Below are positions 42,851 to 58,000 of a DNA stretch of 64,000 nucleotides, piece after piece. The position numbers and the translations under genes were made by a program. Location of the stretch: contig NC_086364.1 of NCBI RefSeq assembly GCF_036324505.1, positions 12,368,148 through 12,432,147 of the forward strand. Reading direction: 5' to 3'. Source of the stretch: Eleginops maclovinus (Eukaryota > Chordata > Actinopteri > Perciformes > Eleginopidae). Each line of letters starts with the position of its first letter. Positions within the stretch are counted from its first letter, which is position 1. The notes beneath the pieces were generated by a model, which was not told where the DNA came from, ran no database searches, and was given only the letters and a program-made list of their open reading frames with translations.

Positions 42851-44364
42851 GACAGAGTCTTTGTTTGATAGACAGTGATCTCATCAAGGAGTCCATCAGT
42901 ATTAAAGATTGTTTTTGCCTGGCAACCCTGGCTGTATCCCAGCCTTATTTCCCTGCCAGAGAGAAAACATCGCTCCATCAGCTCTGCCATGGATCTGATG
43001 ATCTATTCACTGTCGCCAACCATGAAGATGAGAAACCAAACAGGGTGCGGGCACGCCCATGCCAGGAAGCCTGTCTTAGCCCAAAGAGCCCACATCATTG
43101 TTTATTCAGCTTTAGTGCATCATATCTTGGCAACCAGGGTGAGAGGGAATGGCTGTTAAAAATGTAGTTCATAAGAACAACAAAAAGCAGCTCACTAAAA
43201 TGTAAGATATTAATAATGAAAAGTGGTTATTTTGCACACTATAAAGTACACACGCATGTTTATGCATTTTGAAGAGCAAATTAACGGTAAACTTTGTACT
43301 GCATTCATGTGTCCAGAGAGGCTCTTTTTTTTTCTTCATCAAAACAAAAGAATGCCCCCGTCTATTGACCGTGAAAAGATGTTCATAGATTTGTCCCCGC
43401 TGAAGAGATGTCTTTGTTGGTTATCTCCATTGGTGAGCCGCCTCCATTTGGCTCAGCCTAATCAGAACACAAACACGCCTCTGTCATTTGGCTGCTCTCC
43501 CTATCTCCCCCCCCCCCCCTCCCCCGTCTCCCCGTCTCCCCTTTTCTCAGTTTGTCTCTTATTAACTAACACTACAAATTACATTCTATTTTCTCCCTGC
43601 TCAATTCATTTCCACTCCTACTTTCTATATCACATTTCATCTGAATTCTTTTTTATGAATGTGTGTGTGCATTTGCGCTAGAAAGTAAATCACACCACAC
43701 ACTGTCAGTCTCCGGCCCTCTTTCTCCCACATTTGCCTCTGATTTGTTTTCTCTCTTTCATCTTTCTCCAATCTAATCTAGTCATCTAGATTGTGTTTGT
43801 CTCTTGCTGAGGCACAGACTCTGAGGCCTGGCATAAATTAGCTCTGCTTGTCTGTGCAAAGCCGGGTTTCGCTTGCCAGAGGGGATGTGTTGCAACGTAA
43901 AGAGATCCCTGAGGGAGAAGAATTGTGCTGGATGCATGATGAGTACAGGGTGGTAATATCCTAAATAGGTTAGAAATTACATTTTCATTACATATAAGGG
44001 ACACATTAACACAAATGTACAGAGAGTTAAACGTTTAAACACACTATATTCTGTAAACACTGCATACAGTTGTGGTTTATAAAATCTTATTTTCATTTGG
44101 TAGGCACTTTGATTCAAAGTACAGTGTGTGCCACAGGGCCTGCACTACTGCTTCCTATAGAAGTGTTCTTTTCAGTGTTGGAACGTATATGACAGCCAGC
44201 CCTACTGTATGCACACACGCCTGTTCTTCAGGAAATGGAGGGATGTGGTCATTTTGATGTGGGCATTCAGAGCTGGATGCGTCACTCCAGGTTCGGCGTG
44301 CTGTCACTGGATCTCATAAGAAAACGTTTTTGTTTCTGCACTGTACATGCACTGTACATAAAGG

Positions 44365-44379
44365 AGAACAGCTTGTTCT
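44365..44379. promoter_or_regulatory. perfect palindromic GRE/ARE-type element
   Basis: AGAACA GCT TGTTCT: the exact 15-bp inverted repeat with 3-base spacer bound by glucocorticoid, androgen, progesterone and mineralocorticoid receptors. The palindrome extends to 11 bp per arm (44,360-44,384). No gene is identified nearby; rdh8 ends 5.9 kb to the left. Confidence 0.5.
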
Positions 44380-47300
44380 CCTTTGACAGTTTTTTTTATA
44401 TTTTAATTTTTTACAGGTGTTTTTCCAGCGTTTTGTTTGTTTTTTGCAGTATCTATTACAAACTTTTTTACTGATCATTCTGCATACACAGATTGAAGAA
44501 ATAAGTAACATTTCAATAGTCTGTGATGTTGGGCAGTTTTTGGTTGTGTTTAATTGCTTTGTGTGCGGAGCCTTGAGCTTTATTTGTAAAAATGTATTTA
44601 AATATTTGTTTTTAAAAAGCTCATATTACTGTAAATATATCCTCCTCTTCTTACCATTATGTATACATATGTCATACAGGAAGCTATTTTTCAATCCTGA
44701 GTTCCCATTTTCAAAACAATTTTCAGAGAAAAAGCTGTAAACTGTGACTCATATTTCATTCCCCGACCACTTCTTTTCAAAATACTTTACTCAATCAAAG
44801 TCAACCCCCAGCAAAACTCCCCTGTAAATCAACAGAATTCTGTAATATTTATACAAACAATACAACCCATTTGGACCAACTAGGGCTTTCTTTGTGAATT
44901 AGCCATGTTCCCCGTGTTATCCTCCTTTTCCTATGGGTGCTCAGTTAAAAAACATGCGTATAATGGAATGTGAATACTCCTGGTTAGGTAATGTCTAACC
45001 CAGAGGATAAGTTTTTCTTTTCTAAAGTATATTCCTTCATTTGCTGTTGCATAAATGTGTATGTATTGGACACATAACATACAATATGATGTTTTATGAA
45101 TGATGCTTTAGTTAAAAAAGCAAAGATCTTTTACAGACAATTTGAATCTGTAATGCTATGTTGATATTGCTTAGTATACTGAGACAAAATGTGTTTTTGC
45201 TATGGTAAAATAAGATAATTATGAAAGGTAAAGGGTGTCTGTGTAAGCAGTAAATATATCCCCTGTCATTTGTAAAGGTAACTTTGTCTTACACTCAAAA
45301 CATTACCTTTAATTAACACTTTAGGTTGTTGTATAAAATTTATAGATTGGATCAAATCTTTAACTTGATGTTACAGTATGTTTATTTGGAATTTAGTTAT
45401 GAATATTTTGGGGAAAATACCCTAATGTTTCCCTGCTATATGAGAGAGAGCAGTCCTTTCTCCCAGATCCAGACCCTCTCCGTATTTGCCCTGACCTGTG
45501 GAGAAAGGCCTAACTGTGACATTTACTAAAGGTCAGGACTGCCATGAGTACTGGGCAGGACCCTACTCATGTGATCGCCCACTTTCTTGGATTTTTTCCA
45601 GGAAAGAACAGAGTGATGTTTTTGGTCCATGGTGGGAAAAGCATCCCATGGAATGTGACTTTGAGAGAACCATGTGGGACCGGCAAGAGGTTCTTCCCTT
45701 TCTCAGTAAAATGCTTCTCCTCCTGAGGCTCTGGGAAGTTCAGAGGTCAAATGTACCCAGTGCCCACTCTCTGCAGCACACAAAACCCACAGCTGATGTT
45801 GCAACTCTGTCCAGAAACCCTCAGGGCATCAGTGGGAACAACTGGCTACACAGTGAGCTGCACAACTCTTCTCGTGCTCAGAAAAAACACACATATGTGT
45901 GTTAGAGACTGTCACGGGGAAAGTCATAAACATTGTATCTGTTTTACACATTCACGCTGACTAGAAGTGTCATACCTCCTCACCTAAAACCTACTCAGCC
46001 AGATGAAAGTAATTGTTCAAACCTGTGGCCAAAATGTTCTTTTGAGAAGTCTTTATGTGAGCTGGGATATCCTTGAATGTCTATAATGCAGTGTGAATGT
46101 CTGTTTTAATGCTTCTCTTTTATAGCTTTTTTTTTTTTTTTTTCCGTGACTTGTTGTCTGGGGTTAGTGTCCTTTGCCTTGTTCCTGACTTAAAGCAAAC
46201 CAACCAGTGGAGCAGTCCAGGCATCTAATAAAAGGACTAGCCTCCAAGTCCAAGCCTAGTAAAATGAAGGGATTACTGAAACACGAACATTGTATGCTCT
46301 TGACCAAATGTTTTCCACTTCCCTTCAGATATATTTATGACTTGTTCATGTTTAAAAACCCTTCATTCCAGTCTCTAGAGGCATTATCAATGAAACATGG
46401 GAGAATATTCTCTCCATCTTGACCTCCACACCCCCTCCTTTCTCTTCTTACAACACAAGCCCTCACAGGAAAATAATAAACAGATGAGTTGGATGGGAAC
46501 AGCACCCAGCGAAAGCAGCTAGGCACTTAGGTGAGCAGGCATCACTGCTCTGGTTCCCAGGCTGGAGGGAAGAGGGCAGGCCTCAGCTTGACTTTTCCAG
46601 TCATTGAGTAAAACCAGAAATACTGGAAAGAAATCGCCGTTACCTGTCACCTTCATCCCCCAATTTATTGGCTGTACACACCCCTTTCCACATGTCCTGA
46701 CACATAAGCGGAGGAACTGAGAGTGAAACAACAAATTATACGAAGAAATCACAGCTCAGTTGTTCTGTCTTGTGCACTTTATGTGTTTTTCTGACTTTTG
46801 CGTAATGGTTGGGTTTTATAGCTGTTTGAGATGAGTTGTGCTCACAGTTCGTGGATTCTCCCAGGCTTGTGTGCCCCAGGCCGATGCAAGATTTGTCTGA
46901 AGACAAACGCGGACTATTAACTACTCAGTTTCACAGTAACTCCACCGCCCTTATCCGCACCCTTACATACACCCACATACTGAAACATACAACATATTGC
47001 ACAACTCTTTCCACAGAAGACACTCAGAACCACAAATAGGCTCAAAATGGCTGTCACATGCATATCTCAGAGAGGTCCAGCTTCAGCCTTGTCATCAATG
47101 ACAGAATTCAGAAACGCAGGTCCACTTAGAACTCCAACACAGAGAAAAGGCCTGACTTAATTTCTCCTGATCCCTCTCTCCTTCATTCTCTCGCTGTATT
47201 CTGGCAAAGTCCACTATTGCAAATTAAAGACAGATCTCCCTTAGACGCTGGGCTGACAGTTCCAGCTACGTGCCAACACTACTAAATGTCTGCAGGTCAG

Positions 47301-47490
47301 AGGGTCTAGAAACACAGGATTATCCCCACTGACTCATTTGATCTAGACAAGAATTTTAGTTGGCTCCAACTATATATGCCTTTGTGTTACTTGGATCCAT
47401 CTGTTTGCTAGTGACAGATAAACACTATAATTATAGAGGACTGATGATGTTTGCGACAGCGTTGACATCATAGAAATATTGAGTTACTGC

Positions 47491-47626
<136 letters not shown>

Positions 47627-50600
47627 TGATGAAAGTGGAAAGGTCTTTTTGAATTCTAAGGAAAGATGTACTCTGACTAACAAGAAACTAATACCAAGTG
47701 CAACCTGCTGCTATTTGTCTAATTGTCTAAGATAATATCTCTCTCTCTGTTTCTATGTGAGTCACTGCAGGCTCCTTTCAAAGTGTGTGCATGTGAAAAC
47801 AGGAACATGCTTTTGTCATCATTCTACCAGGAGCAATATATTGGAACCCAAGAACTGCAAATGTGGCTGTATGTGAATTTAGTTTCCCCATACTAGAGAG
47901 AATGCAACAGAACAAAAGCACATAGGAAATGTGCAGGACCCACAGCAGTCTGGTTCCTGTGGCAGCAGACTGGTCACTGTGGTGAGCGTGGTGGCGGGTT
48001 TTTTGACAGGGATTTGGGTACAGAGAACAGGCCCTTGTATGGTGAAGTAATGCAGACCCTCATTCCTCTGGCCTTAGGAAAGACTATTTTGGGGCATTTT
48101 GAACTCTCCCACGCAACAATTTTGGGGTTAGTTCATTTATTTATCTTTTTATGTTTTTCATCTAATGAAGCCCAAGAGACGTGTGTAGTTGTTTTTGGCC
48201 TTTAAGTGAGGAGGAAAAGGAGGAGGGGTGTGAGTATGTCTGCGTTCCTGAGTGTGTGACTGTAGCCTGAACAATCATTGCGTTCGTTGCTTTTGAACCT
48301 TACCCAAAAACACAACTGTTGCTATGACTCAACTTTCATATCTGTAGTCTATTGCAAAAGGTGTGTTTGTTATGCAACATCACTGAGCTTAACCCTGTTA
48401 GTGTGATAAAGTGAGTTTCTTGCTCTGAACTGGTCGTAGCCGGCTTTGATTTATGGTTATTCTTATATACAGAGGAGGGGAAGGGGGAATCGGGGAGAAG
48501 GCGTGGGAGAGACCCTGGGGAAAGAAAGTTCTCTCTCACAACCCCACTGCAGAGGGCCAAGAGCAAGGTTATAACCTGGGTTTCTGTTCACATTTTTTTC
48601 TCTGAATGTGGGAGTAACTTAAAAATGTATGCACACACACATAATTTAAAGCATGAAGTAATGGCATAAGGTTTTTCTGTTTTTGTGATTAATAACTCTT
48701 GACTTACACCTCATTCTGCTTACACCAACAGGCTTTAGGAACATTGAAATGCTTGTTGAACTCCACACTTTAAAATTATGACTTTTGATGACTTTGCCTA
48801 CAACCATTGAAGTGACAGCTATGAACTCTATTATTCTTTCAAACAAGGACAAATATTTATTTTTGAAATATTTATTTGCTGTCCTCAGATTATTTTCAGT
48901 TTCAACCAGGGACTCCTGAGCTCTACTAACTGCACATAAAAAGCAAAAAATGATAAAAGGAAAATGCTTTATACCTCATCAGATATGTCATCGCAATTTA
49001 GTGTGTGTCAACGAAGACTGCATTAATGTCTCAAGGTACAAAAAATGAAAGGGTCACTAAGGACCATTTGAACTGTGAGTTATGGACCATGACTGACAGA
49101 GTTTATTAAATATTTCTGTTTGACTAAGACCCTCATAGAGTTGTGCTTTTTAAACAGTCAGCCAGATGAGACGCGGGCTTTCAGCGGCAGTGGTGTGTGA
49201 CTGCCTGCTTTCGGGGCAGGTGACAGTTCTACTATAACTACAAGCTTTGACAGAGTATTTCAAATAAAACTTGTGAAAAGCAAAGAGAACACTTTCTCAC
49301 CCTAGAGTTGATTATTAGATTAGTTTAGGAGTCTCAATATACTGTAGATGGTAACTTTGTTCCAGCCTGTTATGTTCAGGTTTTGTGATGCTCATAAAGG
49401 TTTTAACAGATTTTCCATTTACTTTACTTGCTTAAAATCCACATTGTGGCTTTTAAATGACTTCTGATGGCCTGCTGTTGTCACAGTAACATTTTAACAA
49501 AATGGACTTAAAACATTAAAAGTCACATTACTCAGATATATAACAATAATTAAAAAGAAATAATATATTGCTGGAAAAATACTATTAGATATTATGTGGA
49601 ACAAGCCTTCTAATGTTGTTGGTTGAAAACAATCTGACTAAAGCTTTCAGATAAATAAAGTAGAGTAAATGTCCACTTAAGTTTAGTGGTGAAAATGTTC
49701 TAGAGTAGCAGGGCGTGCTTGCTGTTGACTATGTAGTTATTTCCTCCACTCTAATGTCTACTGGGAATGCATAGGCTTCTTGTTGTGACCCTGGCATACT
49801 CACATTAAAGCACATATATGTTCCACGGGCCCTTATGTGGGCCTACTGCAAGGTACGTGAGATAAGACTGCGGTTGTAGTGTAGTCTTTCTGATGTCAAC
49901 TTCATCAGAGACGCCCCAAGAAGGGGCCAGCATGGTTTCGCTGAAAATGCAACAATAACACACCTATCACACTCAATTCCCCTTCTCGCTGCTGGGATGA
50001 GTGTGAAAGATAAACTGTCAGACTATCTCACAGAGATCAAGTTCCCTGCTGCAGCATCTAGCCTAAAAAATTCTCCCTGAGTAAGATAAAGCTGGCACTG
50101 TAGATGCATTTACAACAGGCAAAAACATATGCCACGGCCTCTGTATGAGGTACATTTACAGTAAATAAATGTTACAGTGACAGTCAAACTTTGCTTAAAA
50201 CTATTGATTGAAGCTTAATATCACCAGCCACACACAAAGCATAGTTTCTTCTCTCCTGCTGTACCACACTCGTCTGACTTCATACCACCCTGTAAACACT
50301 GACAGGAAGTGTTATTACTAAGTGGATCTGTTTCATTCTGCGGAGGAGTCAAACTCGGATATCCTTTGGGAACAGACCCCTGACCCCTTTGTGCAGTGAG
50401 CCAGGAGGCTCCTTCTTCTCCATGCTCTCTTTCTTTATCCCTCTCCAGTCCAAAATGGCTCACTGTAACCTCTAACTCAGTATGCATCCCACAGAACGAC
50501 ATTGCTGTCCTTTTTCAGAGTGTTACTGTGTTGATGATGGAGAGAGGGGTGGGTAAAATGGGAAATACGAGTAATTTTTCTTACTGGAGTATTGCTTTTT

Positions 50601-51097
50601 CCCAGTGTTAAGCCCCCCATAGTATTGTAGAAGTGTGCGTGGGAGGAGGGAATGAGAGACAACTTATGGTTGCAATTTGAAGATGCTTTTTTTAGGTCCT
50701 CTTAAATGTGGGAAGTCAAAGTCATTGAGCCTGGGGCGTCTGTGGGAAGGCAAGCTTGAGATTTGGAAGAGGGGGAAGTTTAGATCTCCTGGTGGAATTC
50801 TCTCACTTTCAACTAATGGGGGGCTTTTGGTTTTCAGGGGCCATAGTCTTGTTGAAAGTTGGGAATGCTTATTTACATTAGATTGATTCAGTCTGTCACA
50901 GTATAGGGGGGAGGCATACAAAGTTAATCTGCAGGAAACGGAACATACAGCCCACACCACATGCAGTTTTCTGTAATGTGGGAATCCTTAACCACATGAC
51001 GCTGTAAAAGTTGGAAGAAGGCCTGGAACCGAACCACTGATTATAGTTTTACCAGGGGGTAAAAGTCAAAAACTTAGTGCAATTCGGTGAGATCTCG

Positions 51098-51270
<173 letters not shown>

Positions 51271-51946
51271 TGAGAGAGAGAGAAAGATAGAGAGAGAAGA
51301 GTGAGCAAGAAAGAGACAGAGAGCATAGGCCCATAATGGTGTAAAGTGCATCTTAGCCTTTCTCGCTGGTTCCCAGAGTCTGCGCCAGCTGGATTGTAAC
51401 TGTTGGGTCTTAGCTACACAGCTGCCCTCCAAACTGATTAGAAAGAGCTGGCTCACTTCACCAGCAACCATTGTGCACTTCTATCCAATCTTAAACTGAA
51501 GAAAATGTGAAAATGCAAGAAAGATTACTCTGGTGCTGTTTTTCACTGTTCTATAAGGGGATCCAATGTGGCCAGGCGACTCCCCAGCCCCCCACACCCC
51601 CCCATGGTATACTTGAATGATTGCCATCTGGGATGTTATAAAAACATGAGTTTGTAAACAGAGGGGATTAGTGTTAAAAATGATGCAGAGGGATTAAGTG
51701 TTTGAACTTTTCTTAAAAATTCTACTTCAAAAGAATACAGCTGACAGATGTGACAGTTGACCAATGACATTGCAAGATATATCCGTTGTGCGTATTGCTT
51801 TTAAAAGCGAGGCTGAAATGCAATCTGCCCATCTGTACAGGGGCCAGAGCAGTCTGCTCTCGCTGGAACACAGCATGATCAAAAAGGATCATCAAATTGG
51901 CGTGTTCACAGTAAATCCTCTTAAAAGACTCTGTTCCTTCCTGTCA

Positions 51947-52094
<148 letters not shown>

Positions 52095-55000
52095 TCACAA
52101 CCTCCAGAGTGCGCGGCTACAGAAGTTTTAAAAACCAGAACAAAAATGTCACAGTCCTGCCACAGGACCCAAGCTGCAGTATAAGAAATAAGACACCCAC
52201 AAAACGGACCTGCTGCTGGAAAAGAAGCACAAAGGGGGTATCAATGCCATGGAGATGAGGAGTCTTATAGGAGTCATGTTGAGTAGGAAACGTGATGTTG
52301 GCTGATGTGGAGGTCACACAGGCTTGCTGAAATAATTGGGTGGTAGCAGGTGCCAAGCAGATTTGATGACCTGGAGTATGTAAGTTAAATAATACCTATG
52401 ATACTAACAAACTATGTCGATCAGACTTACAATTTATTAACATTCTGAAAGTCACAGGCACTCATAATGCCCATTAGAGACAAATAAGGATAAATACGTA
52501 TATCATAAAATCAAATAAGGGAACTATGCCTCTTTGAACCTTTAGTAAATGGTCACAGTGTAATGATGCATTTATCACTTGTGTGGAGGGAATCTAATTT
52601 TCAGCCAGAGTCTTTCCATGACTCTGTCGAGCGCTGCCACTATCAGCGTGCATGGTTGGTTTCAAGTTGGCTAATCAGATTCAGAGTTGGTCAAGTTGTG
52701 TTATCTGGGCTGCCACGGTCCACCAGTCCGCCCATTCTGTGAGCTCTTAGTGGGAGTGCAGTTTCCATGCAGTCATGAACTATAAAGGGGAAGTCATGTT
52801 GGCCTCCTGCAGTACTGTGGGAAAGTGAAGCTCTTGCTTCCTTTGCTTATTTGGACCAATCTGGTTATAAATGGACATTCACAAGCAGGCAGCTAGGACA
52901 GCCCAGAGCCCTCTAGTCACATCAACCTCTTTAATATTCCCATCTCAAGAGACCAGAGTTCCGAGAGAGAGGTGCTGGGGTCATGAATTTTTCCATTCAA
53001 GAGAGTAAGAAAAAATCCACTGGTATGTTTTGAGTAGATTTTTAACCCGAAATGTTTACAATAGTAATTTGGACTGATTGTCTGAAACATTTAGTCCCAA
53101 GAGACCTTGTCAGATTTCGGATTTAATGGGATTTTTTTTGTCTCTTTTTACTCTCCCTGTTGATTGCCTGTCTTTCCCCTATAAGAAGATGAAAGGAACA
53201 AGGCTCTGCTAGAAAAATGACAAAAAGGATTCAGATATAGCTTACAATTTGTAAATGTTTTGACACATGTTCTGCATATTGCACACTTGCACAGCCTCAA
53301 ACAATTCCACAAGACTGTTTAAAAACCAAGCATTCTTGTGCAAGTTGCATTCCTGTACCCTCTAGATCACCACAGACATATTCCATATCATTAGATTACA
53401 GGCCTGCTGAGTTCAGAGCATCCACAGAGGAGCTTCATTGTTAAGGGTGGTGTCAGATCAGAAGCCAGTGGGAGGGGTAGAGTGACTCCTGGCCTGTGTT
53501 CCTGGCCGAGGTTTGGATTGGGTCCACAGCTGCATGGGCAGTCTCCTGCAGAATCCTGTTTCTGAGCTGAGCCCTGACAGGTGCTGCATTAAAATGGCCC
53601 CGAAACCGCTTTATTTGGCTTAAGGTTGATCCCCTCTTGCAGACGTCCATCGAATGGCACTTTCGTTGACATGCTGTTAAACCAAACGCCGATCTGTGAC
53701 CAAAGCACAGGCCAGCGTAACATCAGGCCTTCAGAAGGCCACCAAAGCAAAGGGCAGACTCTGCTGAGACAGAAGTGAAAGACAACTACACTAGAATGAA
53801 GACACATTGATAAGCTTTGACCTCAAGGTTATGCTTACTCCATTTTCACGTGTCATTGTGTGGATGAGTGGCAGTGCACTCTTTCTTTATATCTCTAAGA
53901 TTTATGTAATATATATATTTCTATCATTTCATGCCTGAGACTCGCTTCACTTAAACGTGTTCACATTCTAATTAAGGCAAACAAACAGCACTGAAGCTTT
54001 GAAATGGGAAAATAACAATGCCTCAGCTTTCCAGAAAAGTTTTGTCTGGGTTCCTAGAGTCCCTCAGTTGGACGTAGTAGCAGCAGCTGTCACTGTCGCT
54101 CTCTCTAGCCTGGCACAAAACAGCCTTATGCTTTTAATGGGTGATTAGTGTCAGATATCTGGGCTTCAACTGTGGGAAACGTGCTGGCTGCACCTGATCC
54201 AGGGCTCAGTTTAGAGTTTCCTTCCATCTTAAGATGAACACAAGGATCTAGCACAAACAAAACAAGACTTAGAAGATTGACTCTACAAAATGGTATTTCA
54301 TTAAGAAAAGCACAGCTCGTCCACTTAGCTGGAGCTTCTCCATCCTGGCATAGAGATCAAGTTCACCCGGCAGTTTTTCTGCCCAAAATCCCCATTTCTA
54401 TTATAAAATATGACAGTTTGGCTAGCCTCTGTGAAACTGAAGAGGCATGCAGACAGTTATTGTGTGCATTCATAAGGGTTGGGTAAGGTGAAGTCTTTGG
54501 CCTTGTTGAATCCCCAAAGAAATCAACATATTTTAAAATCAAATGGAAAATGTTACACAGCTCCATTTTGTTGCAGTTTCTTTATTTTCTTATTGGCAAA
54601 AATGAACTCCAGGGAAAGTATCATTATATTAACCAGCATTGTTGTCTGTTTCCTTTTAAGTTTACATCCTATTGCAGATAAAACAATGGGATCCTATTGT
54701 TTTTAGTTTTTTAAGTATTTACTAGAGTGGGTCACTGTCTAAAAGAACAATGGCACAATATTCTGGTTCCACTTATGTGCAATATCAAATTTACTGAATT
54801 TGGCTTTTTCCTTTTGCTTGTTTCGCAAGGATTTGCAAACTCCATCCTCAAGTGTCTCCCCTGCAGCAGTGAGCTGACATCACAGGATGATCAGGAACAT
54901 GTGGAACAGCTCTTGGAAAGTATTGCCACCTAATCACCTGCATGTTGCACAACATCGTTTCAGCATCACACTGTTTAGAGAACAGTGGGTGATGGAAACA

Positions 55001-58000
55001 AACAGAAAGCAAAACATTACTATTTGGTTGTCCAGCAACAATGCACACGCAGATTGTTTTATGTGTGTCTTTTTTCTCATTTCTCTCCAAGCAACATCTT
55101 TCTCTCTTTTTCACTTTTTTCTTCTTTCTTTCTCTCTCTTTTTTTCTCTCTTTCCCACTCTCCTGGCACGGCAGCATGTGAATGATGCCCCTCGCCGCAG
55201 CTAAGAGCAGTGGGTAGACGGCTGTCTGTGTGACGGCTGTGGTGTCTTCTCTAAGACAAAGGGAACTTGGCAGGCTGCTGGGCTGCGGCTGGATCAAACA
55301 GGCCCTGTTTATTGGACCGCTCCCTCTTTGCTCTGCGCTCATCATAGGCTGTTTGTGAGTCTGCAGTCTGAAGTGTCTGAGAGATCTGCTCACCCCTCCA
55401 AGAAGGGAACCACTCAGACCACACACAGGGCTGCTTGAACCGCCACAAAGAAGGGCCAGAAAAGACGCTGAAACACTCACTGTGCACATGCACACATTTC
55501 AAATCACTCAGTTTATATCTGTATTGATTTAAATTCCAAGAGAGAATTTTTTTCCTTTAATCTTGACTTTTCCATTAAGCTCATGGTGTCTTATGGTCTC
55601 ATTTTTCCCTCTCTCTCCTTTTTCAGCTCCCCCGAACAACCTCCTGCCTTTCTTTCTTTCTGTCTCTACACTCACTCTGAGAACAATGTCCTGCTTCTGC
55701 TATGTGTTTTCCCATGGTGCTAGCACAGGAATTTGTGCCTGTTAAAGGTAATATATTTTCTATCAGGCAGAGAGAGAAGGACTTCATTACTGCTTGATAA
55801 AGATAGAAGAGAAAAGTCAAGGTTAAACCACACTTCTCAGAGGCATTTTTCATCAGCCTTCACTCTTGGTGCAGGGTATGGTATCTGAGAACGTAAAGTT
55901 AAGACTCCCAGTGGTAAATCTTATAATAGCTGAGGGCAGAACGCACTGGGTAGTATATAAAGAAGTGCGTTGGTGTTTTTGAGAGAGTGAGAGTGATATG
56001 TGAGATAGTGATCAGCTTGACGAGTTTTAGTGGAGGACGGTAAGGATGATCAGGTATGGACAGGTTGCTGTCTTATCCTTACATCTACCGTTGGGTTCCC
56101 AGAGACTTATTTGCACTCAAGGCTGACACACGTACACTAGTATTGAATATTTGGTCGAAGAGAACTGGAGGTCAGGGTTCCTGCTCTATCTGAGCCCCTT
56201 CCCTCTAAATGTTATGTGTTTAACTGATAGACTGTTCTTATTCTCCCACATCCTCCTATCGCTGCCCTTGCTTCCCACGCTAAGCCCCAGCTCTGATGGG
56301 AAAGATTGAAAAATAGGGACACCCTAAAATTCCAGGATTCTTGCGGTGTGTACATATCTGTCACACAGTTTGATTTTTTAAATGAACAAAAGCCGACCAA
56401 AATGGGAACACGGCAAAAAAAGCAAATTTTCTGGACCATAATTGTATTCTAATATATTCAAAATGTGTAAATAATTGCAAAATACTTGCATTTTGCAAAG
56501 TGCCAAATTATTTATATCCTAAAATACTCATTTTTTTCACAATTGTTATAATTTTCTGTAAAGAATTAGGGGCAAGTTGAAAATGGCTTTCTATCTTGGA
56601 TGAAAATATTTACCAGAACTGGCATGCTCCTCCACAAGAATGCTGTAACACTACTATGACATTTTAAGTATAGGAGCATCCAAATAATGGATATTGTAAT
56701 TGCATTTCACTTTTGGAACAAAGTGCTATTGTTTTGTTTCTGAAAGCTCTGATTGGACTGTATTATTGCTGTAGAAGTGTTATTACATTATTGGATATCT
56801 GATAGCCATGTTTGTTATTTTGAAGAAAGTTACAATATAGCAGCAGCTAAATCACTGTATTCCATACTCACAACTTCACCAGTGCCTTTATAACGCAAAA
56901 TTGCAATTTCTACCTGATCAGCTCCTAGACCACTCTTTTGCCGCATATTGAGCAACTTTCAGTCTGACCTTAGTGTTACTCACATTATGGAAGGAAATTA
57001 CAAAAATGAAGAGGAAGTTTTCACACAAGAAAAGGATTTTCATGCATGCTCAGCCAAGGCCACTGAGCACTCTTATCTCTCCCTCATCGATCACAACCGT
57101 GGAGAGCAGCTTTTCCCACAGAGTGCCTTCACCCAGCAGCATAAACAAATACACACAGCATGCCATGTGCATGAGGAGCAACAGAGCTTGGATGGGACAC
57201 ACTGAGAGCTCCTTCACTGAAACATCAGATCTTCTGAAACCTTCACACAGCAGCTTTGGGTACTGTGTGTGATGGAAAGTTCTAGAGCAATGGAGACGAA
57301 ACTCAGGGAAACAGGGCAAACACTGAAGGTTTATTATGAAGTTCACGGCTGGAGAGTTGACAAGATATTTGCTGCAGCCACGAGTTGACACAGCGGTTGC
57401 CCAACCAATTCTGAAGATCTCTACAGTAGTATGAGGTTTTAACTAGTTCCGAATGGACAATCAACATTCTTCAGTCGCCAGACTTAACAAGAACGGACAC
57501 TATATCTAACTAAAGCTGGCAATAGAATATGCTCACAAGAGCACCTAGAGCCAGATAAATAGGCACCCAGATGTCCCTAAACAATCAACTATCTCATGTC
57601 AGCTTGTGCTCGGTCAGAAACTGGCACTCAACAATGCACCCAAACTGCCCCTCCTTAAGGGAGATAACAGCAACCCGAAGGCCAAAGAACTATGCCATGG
57701 GAATAGAGACAGAGAAAGGAAAAAATGATGAACTAGCGCAAAGGTTAAACACCTAAGCAAAATATTCCCTAACACTATGTTTTGTAAGAAAGTAAAAGAA
57801 AAGGGTATTAGAGGATTAGTCAATGGAGGATGTAAAAAGTTGTGCGTGACCAAATGATGAAAACCTTTGAATGTGCCTGGTGCCAGGCTGAGTCCTTTAG
57901 GTTCATTGGCCTATACAGCTCATATGTTTCTGTCATCATGAGGATTGTATGCCCTGAGTGCGTGTTACTTATGGAGTTTTCGTTGCTTTGAACATGCCAG

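Noticed and set aside
45498..45905. 135-codon plus-strand frame with several Trp and Cys
   Set aside because: Overlaps other open frames in different phases, shows no recognisable domain and has no exon-like boundaries.
54829..54872. Frame reading NSILKCLPCSS, similar to the rdh8 tail SILKCLTCS
   Set aside because: Similarity covers only about 24 bases and does not extend upstream into the rest of rdh8 exon 6; most likely chance rather than a duplicated exon.
54848..55495. 215-codon minus-strand open frame, the longest in the window
   Set aside because: Its middle is a Lys/Arg/Glu run that simply translates the polypyrimidine tract at 55,097-55,163; there is no domain, no consistent splice context and no family resemblance.
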